From NCBI GenBank assembly GCA_029204225.1, contig CM055107.1:48568164-48632163 (forward strand): 64,000 nt of DNA, given 5' to 3'. A model generated the notes under the pieces. That model searched no databases, had not been told where the DNA came from, and saw nothing but the letters and a program-made list of their open reading frames with translations. Every line of letters starts with the position of its first letter. Position 1 is the stretch's first letter. A program made the translations under genes and the position numbers. The DNA is from Diphasiastrum complanatum. Taxonomy: Eukaryota > Streptophyta > Lycopodiopsida > Lycopodiales > Lycopodiaceae. Positions 1-11,576 of the stretch are shown piece after piece.

Positions 1-1309
1 TTTTTCTTATGTTTCCTAGAAATCTATTGGGAATTAATCTTCGCCCTTCAAACTGAAGGTTCATAAACAAAATCAAAGGTGTTTGAAACTGGGCCAAAGG
101 TTCCTAAAAGAGGGTAATAAAAGTTCTGAGCTCTGATGACGCTTTTGCCTCTTTTTGACCAAAATTTGTAGATTTGACCGATTTTGTTATTTCTTTGATA
201 TCTCAGATCCAAATGGATCTTAAGATTGTGATCTGAATAACTTTCCTTGTTTTAATAATCAGACTAGATTTCAAACAAGCAAATCCACTCAAATCTAGCA
301 AAATGAATCCCAAACTAACCCTACAATGCTTTAACACTATTCATGCCACGACAAGATGCCTAATGCAAGCTAACCATCAACCAAACATCCTGCAAAACTG
401 AAAAATTGGCGTAGCTCTCCAGGCAACGACGCCAAAATTGTAGTGGGTTTCTTTCCATGCCAATCAATTTGCGCTTCCCTTGGTACTAAGAGAGTTTCTG
501 AAGGAGGAGTTTAAGGCATGCCATCTACAAAATCAGTGGTTTGGTGACACTACAACACTCGTTGCAATTTGTGATGTGAATCGTGATCTTGATTTTTTTG
601 TCGTCGCGAACGTCACAAAACACATTGCAATGGAGTCGGCGGATTCCGACATGTGTTAAACATCTCGGAATCCAACATCTGCTGATTGCCGAGTTCTCGG
701 ACAATAATCGGGATGTTCGGACTCTGGGATCTGACATGCCGATATGGATGTCAGAATCCAACATCCAGCTTGGACAGCAGAATCCAACATTGAAGCTGAC
801 GTAGTGGATCCGATGTGGATCCGAGGCAAAAACAAATCTTGGTTGACATGCATGCTAGCAGCCGTGGCAGCCCTTTGAGTCTTATACTTATCTGGTGCTC
901 ATTCATCGGCTATCACAGTGTTCCAATCTGCCTTTGAACACCAAGAGGGTTTTGATTGCCCATCTCTATATGCTCGTCGTACTGTATCACGACAAAGTCT
1001 AATCCATAAACTCATATGTTCATGGATTTACTTCAAGTCAAATGCCACATCTTGTGAGAATTCTTCACGAAGGCTACCAACAACCTGTTGTTTTAGATCG
1101 GAAAATTGGTCGGACTATTTCATGAACAATCTGTCGCCAAAATGACATTGGCATAAAGAATATAGGCAGTCCATAACCACCCAACCTTTGTGGTTGGCGA
1201 TTACATTACCTTGAGGATTCACGTTGTAATACAGATACGTTGATGACTCTTTGGTAGGTGCAGGAGCTACAGCCGCTTGTGAGAGACCACCCTCATCTTG
1301 ACTAAGCAA
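1..1309. other. No supported gene; unassigned AT-rich DNA
   Basis: No coding sequence is supported here. The open frames at 525-853 and 918-1145 are short, overlap each other on both strands and match nothing I recognise. Positions 640-800 hold a loose cluster of the word ATCCAACAT (three exact or near copies), which suggests a decayed local repeat. The right edge runs into the minus-strand Copia fragment that starts at 1310. Confidence 0.5.
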
Positions 1310-2081
1310 GCTTTGCAATCTTGAATACCCACTTACATCCAATGACATGCATGTTGTAAGCTTGCTCCACAAGCTCACATGTGTGGTTTGACATCAAGGC
1401 TTCAAACTCGAGGGTCATTGCTTCAACCCATTTCTTGGATTGAAGTGCTTCTTGGACATCTTTAGGCTATTCATTTTGATATGAAGAATGCATGATAGGA
1501 AGTTTCACCTTCCACTTGCCTTCCTCCCTCATCATAAGTGAGCCTTCTTGTCTCAGATCTTTCTCTTGTGGATCTTCTTGGTGTAGGTGTTTGAAGTTGC
1601 TCCACCTCAAGCCTTGGCCCCACCACTTCTTGAACAATATTAAGATTGATGATTGTAGATCTGCATGAGACTCCTTGATCTTTGCTTCATCCAAGTTAAA
1701 TTTTTTATCTTCATGAAAGATCACATTTCTACTTACAGCATTCTTGTCAGTAGATGGAACATAAACTTTATATGCTTTCTTAGAAGATGCATATCCAACA
1801 AAAATACCTTTAATACCTTTAAACTTTATATGCTTTCTTACAAGATGCATATCCTTTTTCCTAGTCTCTAAAGGAACATGCACAAAGCATAAACAACCAA
1901 AGACCCTAAGATGATATACCTTAGGTTTTTTTTTGTACAACATCTCAAATGGTGTTCTTCCTTCTATAGCAAGATTAGGAAGCCTATTACAAAGATAATT
2001 TGCACATGCAACTACTTCTCCCCAAAATTCTTTAGGTACAGATGTTTCTAGCCTAATGGCTTTTGTGTGAGAAATTGGCAA
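1310..2081 (-). mobile_element. Ty1/Copia fragment: integrase C-terminus to RT start
   Basis: Reading the minus strand from 2081, the frame gives the end of a Copia integrase (FWGEVVACANYLCNRLP, then TPFEMLYKKKP and LRVFGCLCFVHVP, which mark the region after the catalytic core). It is followed by a hydrophilic linker and the start of reverse transcriptase (KKWVEAMTLEFEALMSNHT and GCKWVFKIAK at about 1310-1440). An in-frame stop lies near 1467, between linker and RT. Nothing recognisable of the polymerase core follows, and the integrase catalytic DDE region upstream is missing, so both ends are truncated. This is a dead internal fragment with no LTR. The Copia assignment is firm; the exact edges are not. 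Confidence 0.85.
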
Positions 2082-2113
2082 AAATCTAGCTTGGTATTTT
2101 TTATGATAGAAGT

Positions 2114-2828
2114 TTGTAAGTGAATCTCACATGTGTGGAGAATTGTAAAGTAAATAAAAATGTTTGATATAGGGGTCTCATAGAATTTCATAGTCAAGCA
2201 TTTAGGTGTAGGATGTTGATAGGGTCAAATTTGGCATAGATGGCAAATTATCCATTTCCACTTGTAATGCCACTATTGAGCCAAAATAGAGTAGGAGGTC
2301 AAACTTGTGCCAATTAGAGTGTAGACAAGTGTAATGCTTTTGTTTGATGAAGTTTAAGAGAATTAATAGGATTTAGAGGTGGAACCATGAGTAGTCCAAT
2401 AGAGTTTGAGGTTTGCTTGAAAATGGTCCAATAGAATTTAGAGGTGCATGGATCAATGGTCCAATAGGATTAAGAGGTGGCAAAGTGTGGTCCAATCATA
2501 GTTAAGCATAGTGGTAGCTCATGAATCTACTAGTATCATTGTACTCCTCATTTTGGATCTAATTGATTTGGTGATTATATGGATTTTGTGTGTTATTGGA
2601 TTTCTAGCTTTCTCTCTCTACCCGAGAGCTCATGATGCTTTTTCTCTCTCACTTCCCACACGTGTGAGTGAGAGTTGGAAGTGATTGAATGCATGTAGTA
2701 GTGTGTTTTTTGCCATAGGATCTAAGATTGATCTTGAATCTCAATCTAATCTTAATCTTGGTGACTTCTACACACCTCAGGAGATCACAAGTACATGTTG
2801 TGGACAATCCACACGTGTGAATTCAACA
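2114..2828 (+). repeat. Putative 5' LTR of a Copia element
   Basis: This stretch lies directly upstream of a primer-binding site and a gag ORF on the same strand, as a 5' LTR would. It has no coding content, contains a CT-rich segment (2604-2660) typical of an LTR leader region, and ends ...TTCAACA just before the primer-binding site. The left edge (TGTAAGTG near 2114) is a guess, because I found no second LTR to compare with. Confidence 0.4.
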
Positions 2829-2840
2829 TGTTATCAGAGC
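2829..2840 (+). promoter_or_regulatory. Copia primer-binding site (initiator tRNA-Met type)
   Basis: The sequence TGTTATCAGAGC differs by one base from TGGTATCAGAGC, the usual plant Copia site that pairs with the 3' end of initiator tRNA-Met. It sits between the putative LTR and the gag ORF at 3586, where first-strand synthesis would be primed. Confidence 0.75.
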
Positions 2841-3585
2841 CTACCTAAGGTTACCATGCATTTTGATCCATTTGAGTGAAAACTATCCATCAATCTTGAG
2901 CTAGAAAGTGTCAAGGTCCATTTTCCTAGCTATATTGTTCAATTTTGGATCAAAAGAGATCAAAAGGACATTGATTGGGTCTGACCTACAACTGTACGGA
3001 ATCAGGTGCTCAAACACATGTGAGGAACATCCAATTTCAGTTTGGGAGTTCTCTTTCATATTTGATCCAAAACTCTTGCTAGATAGCTTGTTTTGAAGCT
3101 ATTTTTTGTCTAGTTTCTGATGCAATCAGTTTCATTCCATATGGTTGAGACAATTAAAAGTGATAAGCTTTTGAGGAGGTTTAGGTAGGGCACCTAGACC
3201 TGGGTGGACACATTTGGTTTGGTCAAGAGATTGCTTGTTTGATCCAAAATCACAGTTGAATGCTTACCAATCTCATCTATATGTGATCTAGGCATTGTTT
3301 TGAGATCTTAGCCATTTTGTTTCATGCAATATCATTGTGTTTGAGTCAAATTGGTTTCTTAGTGTATTTCACACGTGCTAAGAGTGTTTGATCCTAACTT
3401 TGCCCATACTCCATCATTTGATGTGATGTAGATCTAGTTTTGGAGAGATTGAGATAGCTAGTGAGAATCATCTCACAGTTTGTTGCAAGATCTTGCATAG
3501 GAGATGGTAGCACACAATTATTGGATCCTATAGTGAGAGAGAAGCAACATTTTTTGTTCATCACTTTTATTTATCTCCACTTTAC

Positions 3586-4698
3586 ATGACTTCAATGAGT
3601 TTATACTTGTTGCAACCAAGTGAGAGATTGTCTACTTCCAATTATTTAATATGGAAGTTGAGGATGGAGTCCATCTTGATACTCCAAGATGTGATGGACA
3701 TTGTACTTGGGATTGAGGAGGAGCCTCAAGTTCTTCAAGAAGTACAAAAATACAAGAAAAGAGCTAGGATGGCTCTCCACTACATTAAGATGAATGTCTC
3801 TAATGAGATATTGAGGGAGATTGGTGATTGTTCTACATCCAAGGAAGCTTGGGATTGTCTCAAGTCCATCTATGAGGCTAAGAACACCTCTAGGCTCCTC
3901 ATTATTATAAATCAAATCTTCCAAAGTAGTCAAAAGAGTGATGAGAGTGCATCTAATTATGTTTTGAGAGTCAAGGATATTCATAGGGAGCTTGCATGTA
4001 TTGGTGACTCAATCAATCAAAGTGAGCTAGTCCAAGTCATTCTCAATGGCTTGAGAGATGAATATGACAACCGTGTCCAATCCTATGCCATTAAGGAGGA
4101 GCTACCAAGTTTGGAGGCCCTTCAAAGTGTGCTTATTTATGAAGAATCAAGACAAGAGTACAAACTCTTGAGGATGGACAAGCTATCACTCAATCATGAT
4201 GATGGCAAAGTTCTATCTGCCAAGCACAAAGAGAGGAGTAAGAAGCAACACCATCACTTCTCTAATGACAAAGCTAAAGACCAAGATGGAGAGGAGGAGG
4301 AGGATACCTCTCATGCTTATACTTCAAATCTCGATAAGAAGAAGATCAAGTGCTTTTATTGTGGCAAGAAAGGCCATTATGCCACCAATTGCTTCAAGAA
4401 GAAGAATCAACTCAATCAAGCCAACATCACCAATGAGAAAGAAGACTATATTGCAAGTGATGGAGAAGGCTCTCTTATGGCATCAAGCTTCTCCTCTTCC
4501 ACCTTCAACAAGGATGACTCATGGTATATTGATAGTGGAGCATCTTCACATATGTGTGGCTCCAAGCACTTTTTTTCATCTATTATGCCTTATGATGGAG
4601 TCAAGAAGACCATATACATTGCAAGTAAGCATGAGTGCAATATTCAAGGAGTCATGATCATTGTTCACAATAATCATGATCAATATCTAAGTTATTAG
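3586..4698 (+). CDS. Copia gag with start of protease, uninterrupted ORF
   Basis: This 370-codon frame encodes a Copia Gag polyprotein, the capsid-forming protein of the element. Residues about 10-200 form the UBN2/gag region (SNYLIWKLRMESIL near the N-terminus). A CCHC zinc knuckle of the C-x2-C-x4-H-x4-C form lies at C256, C259, H264 and C269. The retropepsin active site begins at D316-S317-G318, within the sequence WYIDSGASSHM. The frame then runs only about 50 residues into protease before it ends at an unrelated stop, so protease, integrase and RT have been lost. No frameshift was needed to read it, which makes it one of the least decayed gag genes in the window. It could in theory still make capsid protein, but transposition would need enzymes from elsewhere. 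Confidence 0.88.
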   Translation: MTSMSLYLLQPSERLSTSNYLIWKLRMESILILQDVMDIVLGIEEEPQVLQEVQKYKKRARMALHYIKMNVSNEILREIGDCSTSKEAWDCLKSIYEAKNTSRLLIIINQIFQSSQKSDESASNYVLRVKDIHRELACIGDSINQSELVQVILNGLRDEYDNRVQSYAIKEELPSLEALQSVLIYEESRQEYKLLRMDKLSLNHDDGKVLSAKHKERSKKQHHHFSNDKAKDQDGEEEEDTSHAYTSNLDKKKIKCFYCGKKGHYATNCFKKKNQLNQANITNEKEDYIASDGEGSLMASSFSSSTFNKDDSWYIDSGASSHMCGSKHFFSSIMPYDGVKKTIYIASKHECNIQGVMIIVHNNHDQYLSY

Positions 4699-5139
4699 CT
4701 TTTCAATATAGGTGATTTTAGATACTCTCTTCAAATGCATCTCATAAAAGTCAATCGATTCTTCATCCAATATATGGAAGACATTTTGTATATATCATGC
4801 AAAACAAGACACTATTAGAAACAATAAAAATATATTGATTAAGAAATTATCAAAATATATTATCACTTGTCATATTTGTTCATTCAAGCATGCGAGGGCA
4901 TAATAACAAGAAGAAGAAACTAGAACATGTGGAATCAAGCATGCATCAAATTCTTTTTAAGTCTCTTGTGACATATGTGATTATTATAATCTGGATGTTC
5001 ACAATTAGGCATGCAATAGCCAATTAAATTTGTTTGTTTTTCTTTCTATACATGCAGGCTATGTTCTTTTTGCATGTAATAAATTGATCCAAGAAAGCAT
5101 ACTACATATCAACACACTAAACATAATGCTTGCAATGTT
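4699..5139. other. No supported feature
   Basis: AT-rich sequence after the truncated Copia gag. I see no gene, no LTR and no polypurine tract, so the 3' half of the upstream element has been removed. Confidence 0.4.
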
Positions 5140-6420
5140 AAAAACTTGTGAGGTTCCTGTATTTGGAAATGATAACATGTTTTTACATGAGCTCAAAGGA
5201 GACCAAATCAAAGAAAACTTACAAGTGAAAAACTTGAGATTTCAACATTTGCAAGACTTCACTTACAAGGCCTAACAACCAAGCCAAGCTTTAAAAGTTT
5301 AGACTGCCACCACATATTAGACTTCAACATTGACTTTCTTCTATATTCGATTAACCAACGTCAAAACACAATAACATAGTAATACCCGTGCAAAACAAGT
5401 CCAAAAATTGCAACTTTTTCAGAATTTTTAAGAGTTGGTCAACAATGCTAGATTCAAAATCAATTCCCAATCAATTCAAAATCTCAATTTAAATTTGCTC
5501 GATACAAATCCCATAGGAACTATTGGATTAAGAGTAGGATCCATGTGCATGCAACCCAAGGTAAGGTAATTACGCACTTGAACTTGAATATAAGTAGTTT
5601 TCAAAATCCTCCAATTGGTAAGTTCCAAAAAATGTTGAAAAAAAATCAAAACACCTCAATGACATCAATTAAAAATCAGCACCATTTGTATAAGAAAGTC
5701 AACTAGAAAGCCACAACAATATGAACTATCACATCCTACATCCTTACAATGTGTTTCACAAAAACATAACACATTGATTTGCTAGAATGAAATACTTGGA
5801 CCTATACATGAGCTCACATGTAGATTCCTTTTATAGTTGCTTGGTTGTTGGAAGGACAAAGGTTTTGACAAGTGCTGCTAGAATTGAAATCCCTAAACAA
5901 CAGACTTTTCCATGTGTAGTCAAGATTGGTAAGGTTCCCTAAACAATGACAAATGATTGAAAAAGAGAAGACATTCCTTTAGTCGAGTATTGAGCTCTCA
6001 ACTCTTGGCATCAACACCAAAATCTACAATTTGTTTGGTGAATATTGAAATGTAATGTGGATGAAAAAAGATACATCACGTAAGCAAGTGATCAGGATTA
6101 AAGCATATATAAACCAAAACTTGCAAAAAAACATATTGTCTATTTTGGGGCTGATGGATAAAAGGTAAAATATTGCTTACCAAGCCCATAGCCATCATAT
6201 CAAAATTGGAGCAGTTGAATTACCAAAACGTACACAAAACACATTTCTTGCTAGTGTGAACCAGATTGCCAGATTTCCCAAGTCCTCCTTATTTATGTAA
6301 GGCAGGAAAAGCTTATCCTATAGATTCATCTTGGCCTTCAACATCATATGCACATCTCCAGTCCCATGTCCTCCATCTTATCCAAAAACTAACGATTCAA
6401 GCTTTAAAAGGACCTCCTTT
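5140..6420 (+). repeat. Dispersed repeat R1, copy 1
   Basis: This non-coding stretch is clearly related to 17748-18630 on the same strand. Shared words include GGAAATGATAA, AGGAGACCAAATCAAAG, TTGAGATTTCAACATTT, GAATTGAAATCC, CATGTGTAGTCAAG and TAAACCAAAACTTGCAAA, in the same order. Copy 1 carries about 400 bp more in the middle (roughly 5360-5850) than copy 2. A third short piece lies at 19395-19480. The 81-codon frame at 5030-5275 spans the left edge and is not conserved in copy 2, so the repeat is probably non-coding. The family is not recognised; a non-autonomous LTR or Helitron-like element is possible. Confidence 0.75.
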
Positions 6421-6584
6421 TTTCTCAAAACACTACAACAAGACGAGCGATTTCCAACGGTTTTTTTGAGTGATTTTTATTAAGATAGAATTTAAATGAG
6501 TCATGAGGGGAGCAGAAAGCTTGATCGTCAGGTCCGTCATTTGGCCTTGGTATAAGCCTTGCAAATTTTAACGTATTTTTCAAA

Positions 6585-6655
6585 AATTTATAGGGAGGGT
6601 TATAGAGAGGGTTATAAGAAGAATTATAGAGAGGGTTATAATAGGGAGGGTCAAG
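6585..6655 (+). repeat. Short degenerate tandem repeat, GAGGGTTATA unit
   Basis: About four to five imperfect copies of a 12-20 bp unit around GGAGGGTTATAGA lie head to tail. The minus-strand frame across it reads a repetitive Asn-Pro-Leu-Tyr string, which is a by-product of the repeat. Confidence 0.6.
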
Positions 6656-6873
6656 CAGGCCAAGAGGCATTCCTAAATACTCTATTCATCGAGGGTAATA
6701 TCGTGACTGATGAAAAAAGGGCCCCTCAGTATAAACCATGGTATAAAACATAATGTAAATGGATCTCACTTTTGCTCATTAGTGTAGGACAATTGTTGGA
6801 CAATTGTTTGATAATGGATTGGATTTCAAATTTCTAGCATTTCTGATGTTGCTTATGACACCAAGATTCATCA

Positions 6874-7329
6874 GGAGGATCTATGGCATAAGAGATTGGG
6901 ACATTCCAATTTAAAGGCTATGCAATCTATGGTCAAGGAAGGAAAAGCAGTTGGACTAACAACCACCTGGACTTGTGAAAGTTGGTGAAGAATCAAAAGT
7001 TTGGCTTTTAGTCAAAAGTCTCTATGGACTAAAACAAGCACCAAGGTCTTGGTATGCAAGGCTCAACTCCTTTCTCATATCACTTGGATTTCATCTTAGT
7101 GAATATGACCCTTCATTGTACATTAAGTTTGTTAATAACTTTGTAGTTATTCTTCTCATCTATGTAGATGATTTCATTCTTAGTGGAAATAATGAGGAGC
7201 TAGTTGAAGAAACTAAGTATGCACTTGGTAGTGAATTTAAGATGCAAGATCTAGTTCTTCACTACATTTTAGGCCTAGAAATTGACTTTTGGAAAGATCA
7301 TGCTTTTATAAGTCAAAGTAGATATGCAC
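6874..7329 (+). mobile_element. Copia fragment with GAG-pre joined to RT
   Basis: From about 6874 the frame reads the GAG-pre-integrase segment (LWHKRLGHSNLKAMQSMV), with its HHCC-type histidines. Near 6958 it jumps straight into the middle of reverse transcriptase (QPPG at 6960, then SLYGLKQAPRSWYARLNSF and the catalytic YVDD at about 7159-7170). RT continues to about 7329 (KMQDLVLHYILGLEI). The integrase core and the N-terminal part of RT are therefore deleted in one step, and the two parts are in different frames. On the right it is cut by the LTR-like sequence that starts at 7330. RT and GAG-pre identities are firm; the element is inactive. Confidence 0.88.
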
Positions 7330-7640
7330 GTTGGAGGGTTTGCGGATCCCAAGGCAACCCTAACCCTAGTTAATAAGTGAGAGGGATTTGGCACCCTGCG
7401 TGTGTAAGTCCAACCCGTATTTGATTGATTGGTTAAAAGTCAATAAAAGGACTTTAGGCCTTTTTGCGGGACTTTTAATGTCGCCGGGCCTAAATGTCAA
7501 GTTAGTGAATAAAGTTGGGTTTCCCTCCAATTTCGATGGTTCCCACACTTTTTTGAATTTGAATAAAAAGAGAGGCAAGAATGGACCAATAGGATTCAGA
7601 GGCTAGGGTCCTCCTCTCAACTATAAGAACGACACGTAAA
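7330..7640 (+). repeat. LTR-A family, copy 1 (truncated)
   Basis: It begins GTTGGAGGGTTTGCGGATCCC and matches, in reverse complement, the stretch at 61500-61941. Shared words include TTAATAAGTGAGAGGGAT, GTGTGTAAGTCCAACCCG, GGACTTTAGGCCTTTTT and CCTCCTCTC just before a TATA-like CTATAAG. Order and content fit the U3 region of an LTR. It starts immediately at the break in the RT fragment to its left, so either it inserted there or a deletion joined the two. The right edge is uncertain. Confidence 0.7.
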
Positions 7641-8456
7641 ACGGATCATGTTGGAAAAAACGGGGCCTTTGGACATAAAGTTGCAAGATTGGTCTAATTT
7701 CTGTACCCTAATTGTGTTCTCTCCAGGACGAAGGGTCTTTTTGAGCAAACAATGTTGGAACTAAACAAGACATAATTTCTCCATGTGTTTTTATGGCTTT
7801 CTCAATGCAAAACTGTTTCGAGAACACACGAGTGCATTGTGAAGATAGACACATATATGCATGCATTATGTGAATATCTATGATTCTAATTTCCTTTAAT
7901 CTTTGCTTAAATAATCCCACAGTTTTTTAAGGTCTTCTATATTACATGTGTTTATTATAAATTCATATGTGTGGGATATGAGACCATATGTGAAGTCTCA
8001 TGTAAAGACATATTGGAAGACTAATGTCGTCAAACTGATTTAACAAATTGTGTAAAAAAGTTTGGTTTATATATTTTTGGTGATATTTGACATGTGTAGC
8101 CATAGCCAGTTTTGTATTTTTTTTCTCATATTTTGTGATGTATTGACTCATTGTATTAGTATGTTGTTTCATTACAAAAATACTAGGTTTGAAATGAAAC
8201 TCGAGTTGCCACACTATATGTGAACAATTTTACTATACACTTATTGTATTTTTAGACTTTGAACAAATATTACAATGTTGGTAAAGGATTTCTTATATTT
8301 AAAAATAAAGAAAAAATATTTTTCCAAGTCTAATCGATGAAACTATTTGATGCATTCTAAAAAACACTAGGTTTCAAATGAAAAAGGTTACTTCTAGCCA
8401 ACTAGAGCAGTGCTCGAGTTGGAACATTTTTCTATGCCCTCTTTGTGTGAACACTT
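7641..8456. other. No supported gene
   Basis: AT-rich sequence with only short, unconvincing frames. The frames at 7708-7920 and 7963-8214 (minus) match no family I know. Part may be the downstream half of the LTR-A copy, but I cannot align it by eye. Confidence 0.4.
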
Positions 8457-8714
8457 CTAAGTGACCTCAATGATATCATGAAGAGTTACTAGAATGTTCC
8501 ATGCATACTTAGCAGTCTGAGCAGCATGTATGTGATTGATTTGGGTGTCCTTAATGTTGAGAGTGATCATGGAAAAAGCCTTGCCATCTCTCAGTTTCCA
8601 TTTGGTGATGATTGCTGCATCACATTCTGGTTTGAATTCTATTCCATCAAGATGTCCCACACTTTTTTGGCTAGTAGTATGATTTGAGCTTCCAGAGATG
8701 GTAGTTATCTCCAT
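8457..8714 (-). pseudogene. Copia gag fragment (UBN2 region)
   Basis: The 85-codon minus-strand frame is the N-terminal half of a Copia Gag: GIEFKPECDAAIITKWKLRD, then GKAFSMITLNIKDTQINHIH and TAKYAWNILVTL. It is close to the plus-strand gag at 50975-51286 (KPEGDAAIKWRLRDGKAFS), so both come from one family. Translation stops at 8457, and the zinc knuckle and later domains are absent. The leader and a primer-binding site lie on the 5' side, at 8715-8888. Confidence 0.8.
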
Positions 8715-8876
8715 CGAGTGTGTATCAGAGAAGAACTAGCAGATGGATCCATTCTGGTTGAGTGAGATCATTGGTAGGAACAACGATTTCAAGATTTTGT
8801 TGGCTGCACAAGAATAATGTCTTGATAGAAACATGACTGATAATCCACAATAGAAATGCAGACTATTCAGCTGCCT

Positions 8877-8888
8877 GCTCTAATACCA
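8877..8888 (-). promoter_or_regulatory. Copia primer-binding site
   Basis: On the minus strand this reads TGGTATTAGAGC, one base from the standard initiator tRNA-Met site. It lies about 160 bp upstream of the gag fragment on the same strand. A second similar word (ATGATATCAGAG, minus) occurs near 8963-8974, so this leader may contain a small duplication. Confidence 0.65.
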
Positions 8889-10062
8889 TTTCATAAATCA
8901 ATGTCTTCAGAGAATGATTGACTTAATATCAGATTAGAGGAGCTCTGATCAAAATAGACACTCTGATATCATGTCGTAAAATGATGGGAATGGCAGTGGA
9001 AGTCTGAGCGAGCATGGGTGATGGATTGGAAGTGCCACAATTAGTAGCATAAGTATTCAAGGTTAATGATTCATACAAATAGGCAATGAACGATATAGTA
9101 GCAAGACAGAAATTGCACTCTAATTAATATCGACAGTGAGTATAATGGCTTGAAGTAATACCTTCAGCTGAACGTTGAGCGTGATAATGCTGGCTACGAG
9201 AAAAGCTCAATTAACTTGATAAAACTTCTTCAAATCTTAATTGCAGATCAGCCTGAAGATTAATATATATATCACAGGTGTCTCCTACTTGCTTTGGAAA
9301 TATCTTGCAAGCATTCAATGCTATCTACTAAATGTAACTAAATGAGTTATTGGAATGTGTCAAAGTGCTTGGATCTTGTGGATATAATGTTCCATCTGTC
9401 CACAAATCCATGTTTTTCTTTCCTTCTGCCCTGTAACGAGAACGATCTTCAGCATATATTTGAACTCCTTTGCCTCCTCTTCTCTACAAAGCTTCCAAAT
9501 CAACAGGGATATCCACATGTAGATGATATAATGTCATCATCAAACAAATAATAGAGTAATCAGTTGCATCAAAGTACTATGACCAGATTCTATGAAGCAA
9601 ACCAAAATACTCATCTTTGATTATATCATATACTATGTACGATCAATCCAATCTCCATGCTTGTATGCTTGATTCAAATTTGGAAATCCGCTCATTTTTT
9701 CATTGCAATAGGTAGTTGGCGCTCATATTTCCATTCTCGTGGAAGGAATGCATATGTAAACATTTTGCAATTTTTCCTGATTCGAATTTGGGGATGGCGG
9801 TCATATTCTAGATCCAGTGAAAATATTTCCCTTTTCGTAACCAATGGAGGGAATATTTTTGAATTTAGTCAAGTTATACTGCGAACTGTTAACAGTTCTT
9901 AACTATGACTATAGACACTGTGGTTAGATCATTGGGAGTTGGGGAGGCCTTGGGAGTGGTGTGGGCAAGCAAATAAACAATATTGTTTTATTTATTTTGA
10001 CATTTTTGTATATCCTACATGGCATTCCTTAAAGGGTCTTTTTTATATTGAGAACTCCTCTA
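8889..10062 (-). other. Probable LTR remnant, then unassigned DNA
   Basis: The part next to the primer-binding site (about 8889-9300, read on the minus strand) is where the 5' LTR should lie. It includes an AT-rich TATA-like run at 9262-9275. No partner LTR was found, so the extent is unknown. From 9300 to 10062 I see only short frames without family signals. Confidence 0.35.
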
Positions 10063-10063
10063 A

Positions 10064-10065
<2 letters not shown>

Positions 10066-10109
<44 letters not shown>
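10066..10109. repeat. (AT)n microsatellite, about 44 bp
   Basis: An uninterrupted run of about 22 AT dinucleotides. Confidence 0.95.
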
Positions 10110-10112
<3 letters not shown>

Positions 10113-10149
10113 AAATCTTAGATCAATGTAAACTGCTAAACATATTCAC

Positions 10150-10460
10150 AAAAACACACACACTCTCTCTCTCTCTCTCATCTATAATTCTTAGTCCTAA
10201 ATGAATATAAATCTAACAATCTATTACTACCATAGACTATGTATTTATCTATAATCTTAAATTTCAAATCAATGCAAAATGTTAAACACACACACACATA
10301 TTTTTTTTTTTCTCTCTCTCATACACACACATTATAAATTTAACAATCTATTACTACCCAACATTATCTATATCTATTTGTCTATTAACCTAAATTATAG
10401 ATCAATGCAAAATTCAAAACACATACACATCCTCTCAAACGCACACACACACTATCTTAA
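10150..10460. repeat. CA- and CT-rich low-complexity segment
   Basis: Short runs of (CA)n and (CT)n recur at 10154-10182, 10288-10330 and 10440-10453, each followed by a similar phrase (ACAATCTATTA.TAC and ATAGATCAATG). The phrase recurs about every 120-170 bp, so this may be a degenerate tandem repeat of three units of that size. Confidence 0.65.
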
Positions 10461-10554
10461 ATAATTTTAACAATCTATTATAAACAATATTTATAATTTC
10501 CTATCAAACACTATTTACTTATTTATTTCTACCAATCTATAGTTAAACAATGTG

Positions 10555-10755
10555 TTCAACTAACCTGCCTTATCCTAAGGTTAGGAACTCACAAAGTGTA
10601 GGACAATTGAATTGTTGATTGTGTCATTCACACTAGATCAACTCTCGTAATTAAATGTGTGTCATCTTTTTAAACACTATTGACTTTAAATTCATGTTCA
10701 TATGCCGTCCTAAAAAACTTGTGGTTTGTAGTAGCACTTAACAACATACCTTAGA
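10555..10755 (+). repeat. Dispersed repeat R2, copy 1
   Basis: This segment is homologous, in the same orientation, to 23450-23675. Shared words include CTTATCCTAAGGTTAGGAAC, GGACAATTGAATTG, AAATGTGTGTCAT and AACAACATACCTTA. No coding potential is visible. The family is unknown. Confidence 0.75.
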
Positions 10756-11576
10756 CAATTTAGAATGTGGAATTTGATTTAGAGAATAAGAAAATTCACA
10801 TTAATAGGCTGCAGATGTGTCCAGTGCACTACTAGTAGTGCATGGGCCTTGGAGGGTATAAGTATACCCATTGGGCTCGCACTAGGATATGCTTAATTTG
10901 ATGTTAGTAGCTACATGATGTTAGTGTCAATCCTCTCTCCTTTTGAGTGATTCATCCATATCAAATAACCCTAAATTTGGATCTAGGTACAATAGTAGTT
11001 GCACAAAATCAAATGTCAAATTTTAGACAATTCCACACACAGAATCAATAGTTTGATTAAGATTAATAGAACATAACAAGATAGAATCAAAATAAACACA
11101 AAATCTAGTTATAATCTCTATATATATGTTGTTTGACATCAACAAATCATTTATTATCACTCAAAATCAAGACACAGAATGGACATACATCAAGTATTCC
11201 ACTCAAAAGTAGAAGAAAACCAAATATGACATAGATAGTATTCACTCCAAGCCTTCCAAAACTGGAGTACCACTTAGGTTCTGCTATTCCAGTGCAAGCT
11301 AAACTAGTCATAATGGCCAAAATTGCCAAGTAAAGCTAAAAATGGACTTTTGCATGACTAAGTGACTGAGTGAATTTGGGCCCATCTAGAAAGTTGATGA
11401 TTTACCATACTTTCATGCATGTGAGATAGCTATGTGAAGTTTGCTTGCTAATTTTCCCTCATTTAGGCTCAAATACTGAATAGAAAGCTAGAAAACTAGT
11501 TGACAATTTTTACACCAGTCAAGGCAATTCATAGTGAAGTAGATCTAAGTGGCACATAGATTCCAAGACTCTTCAA
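10756..11576. other. No supported gene
   Basis: No conserved coding sequence. The small hydrophobic frame at 11147-11329 (minus) lacks an ATG at its start and has a stop just upstream; it is discussed under rejected items. Confidence 0.4.

Noticed and set aside
5030-5275. An 81-codon plus-strand frame.
   Set aside because: It spans the edge of repeat R1, and the part shared with copy 2 does not keep the frame.
11147-11329. Small hydrophobic reading frame with a GIAEPKW segment, perhaps a membrane protein.
   Set aside because: It opens with TTG, has a stop just upstream and no neighbouring exon that fits. One short hydrophobic stretch is not enough.
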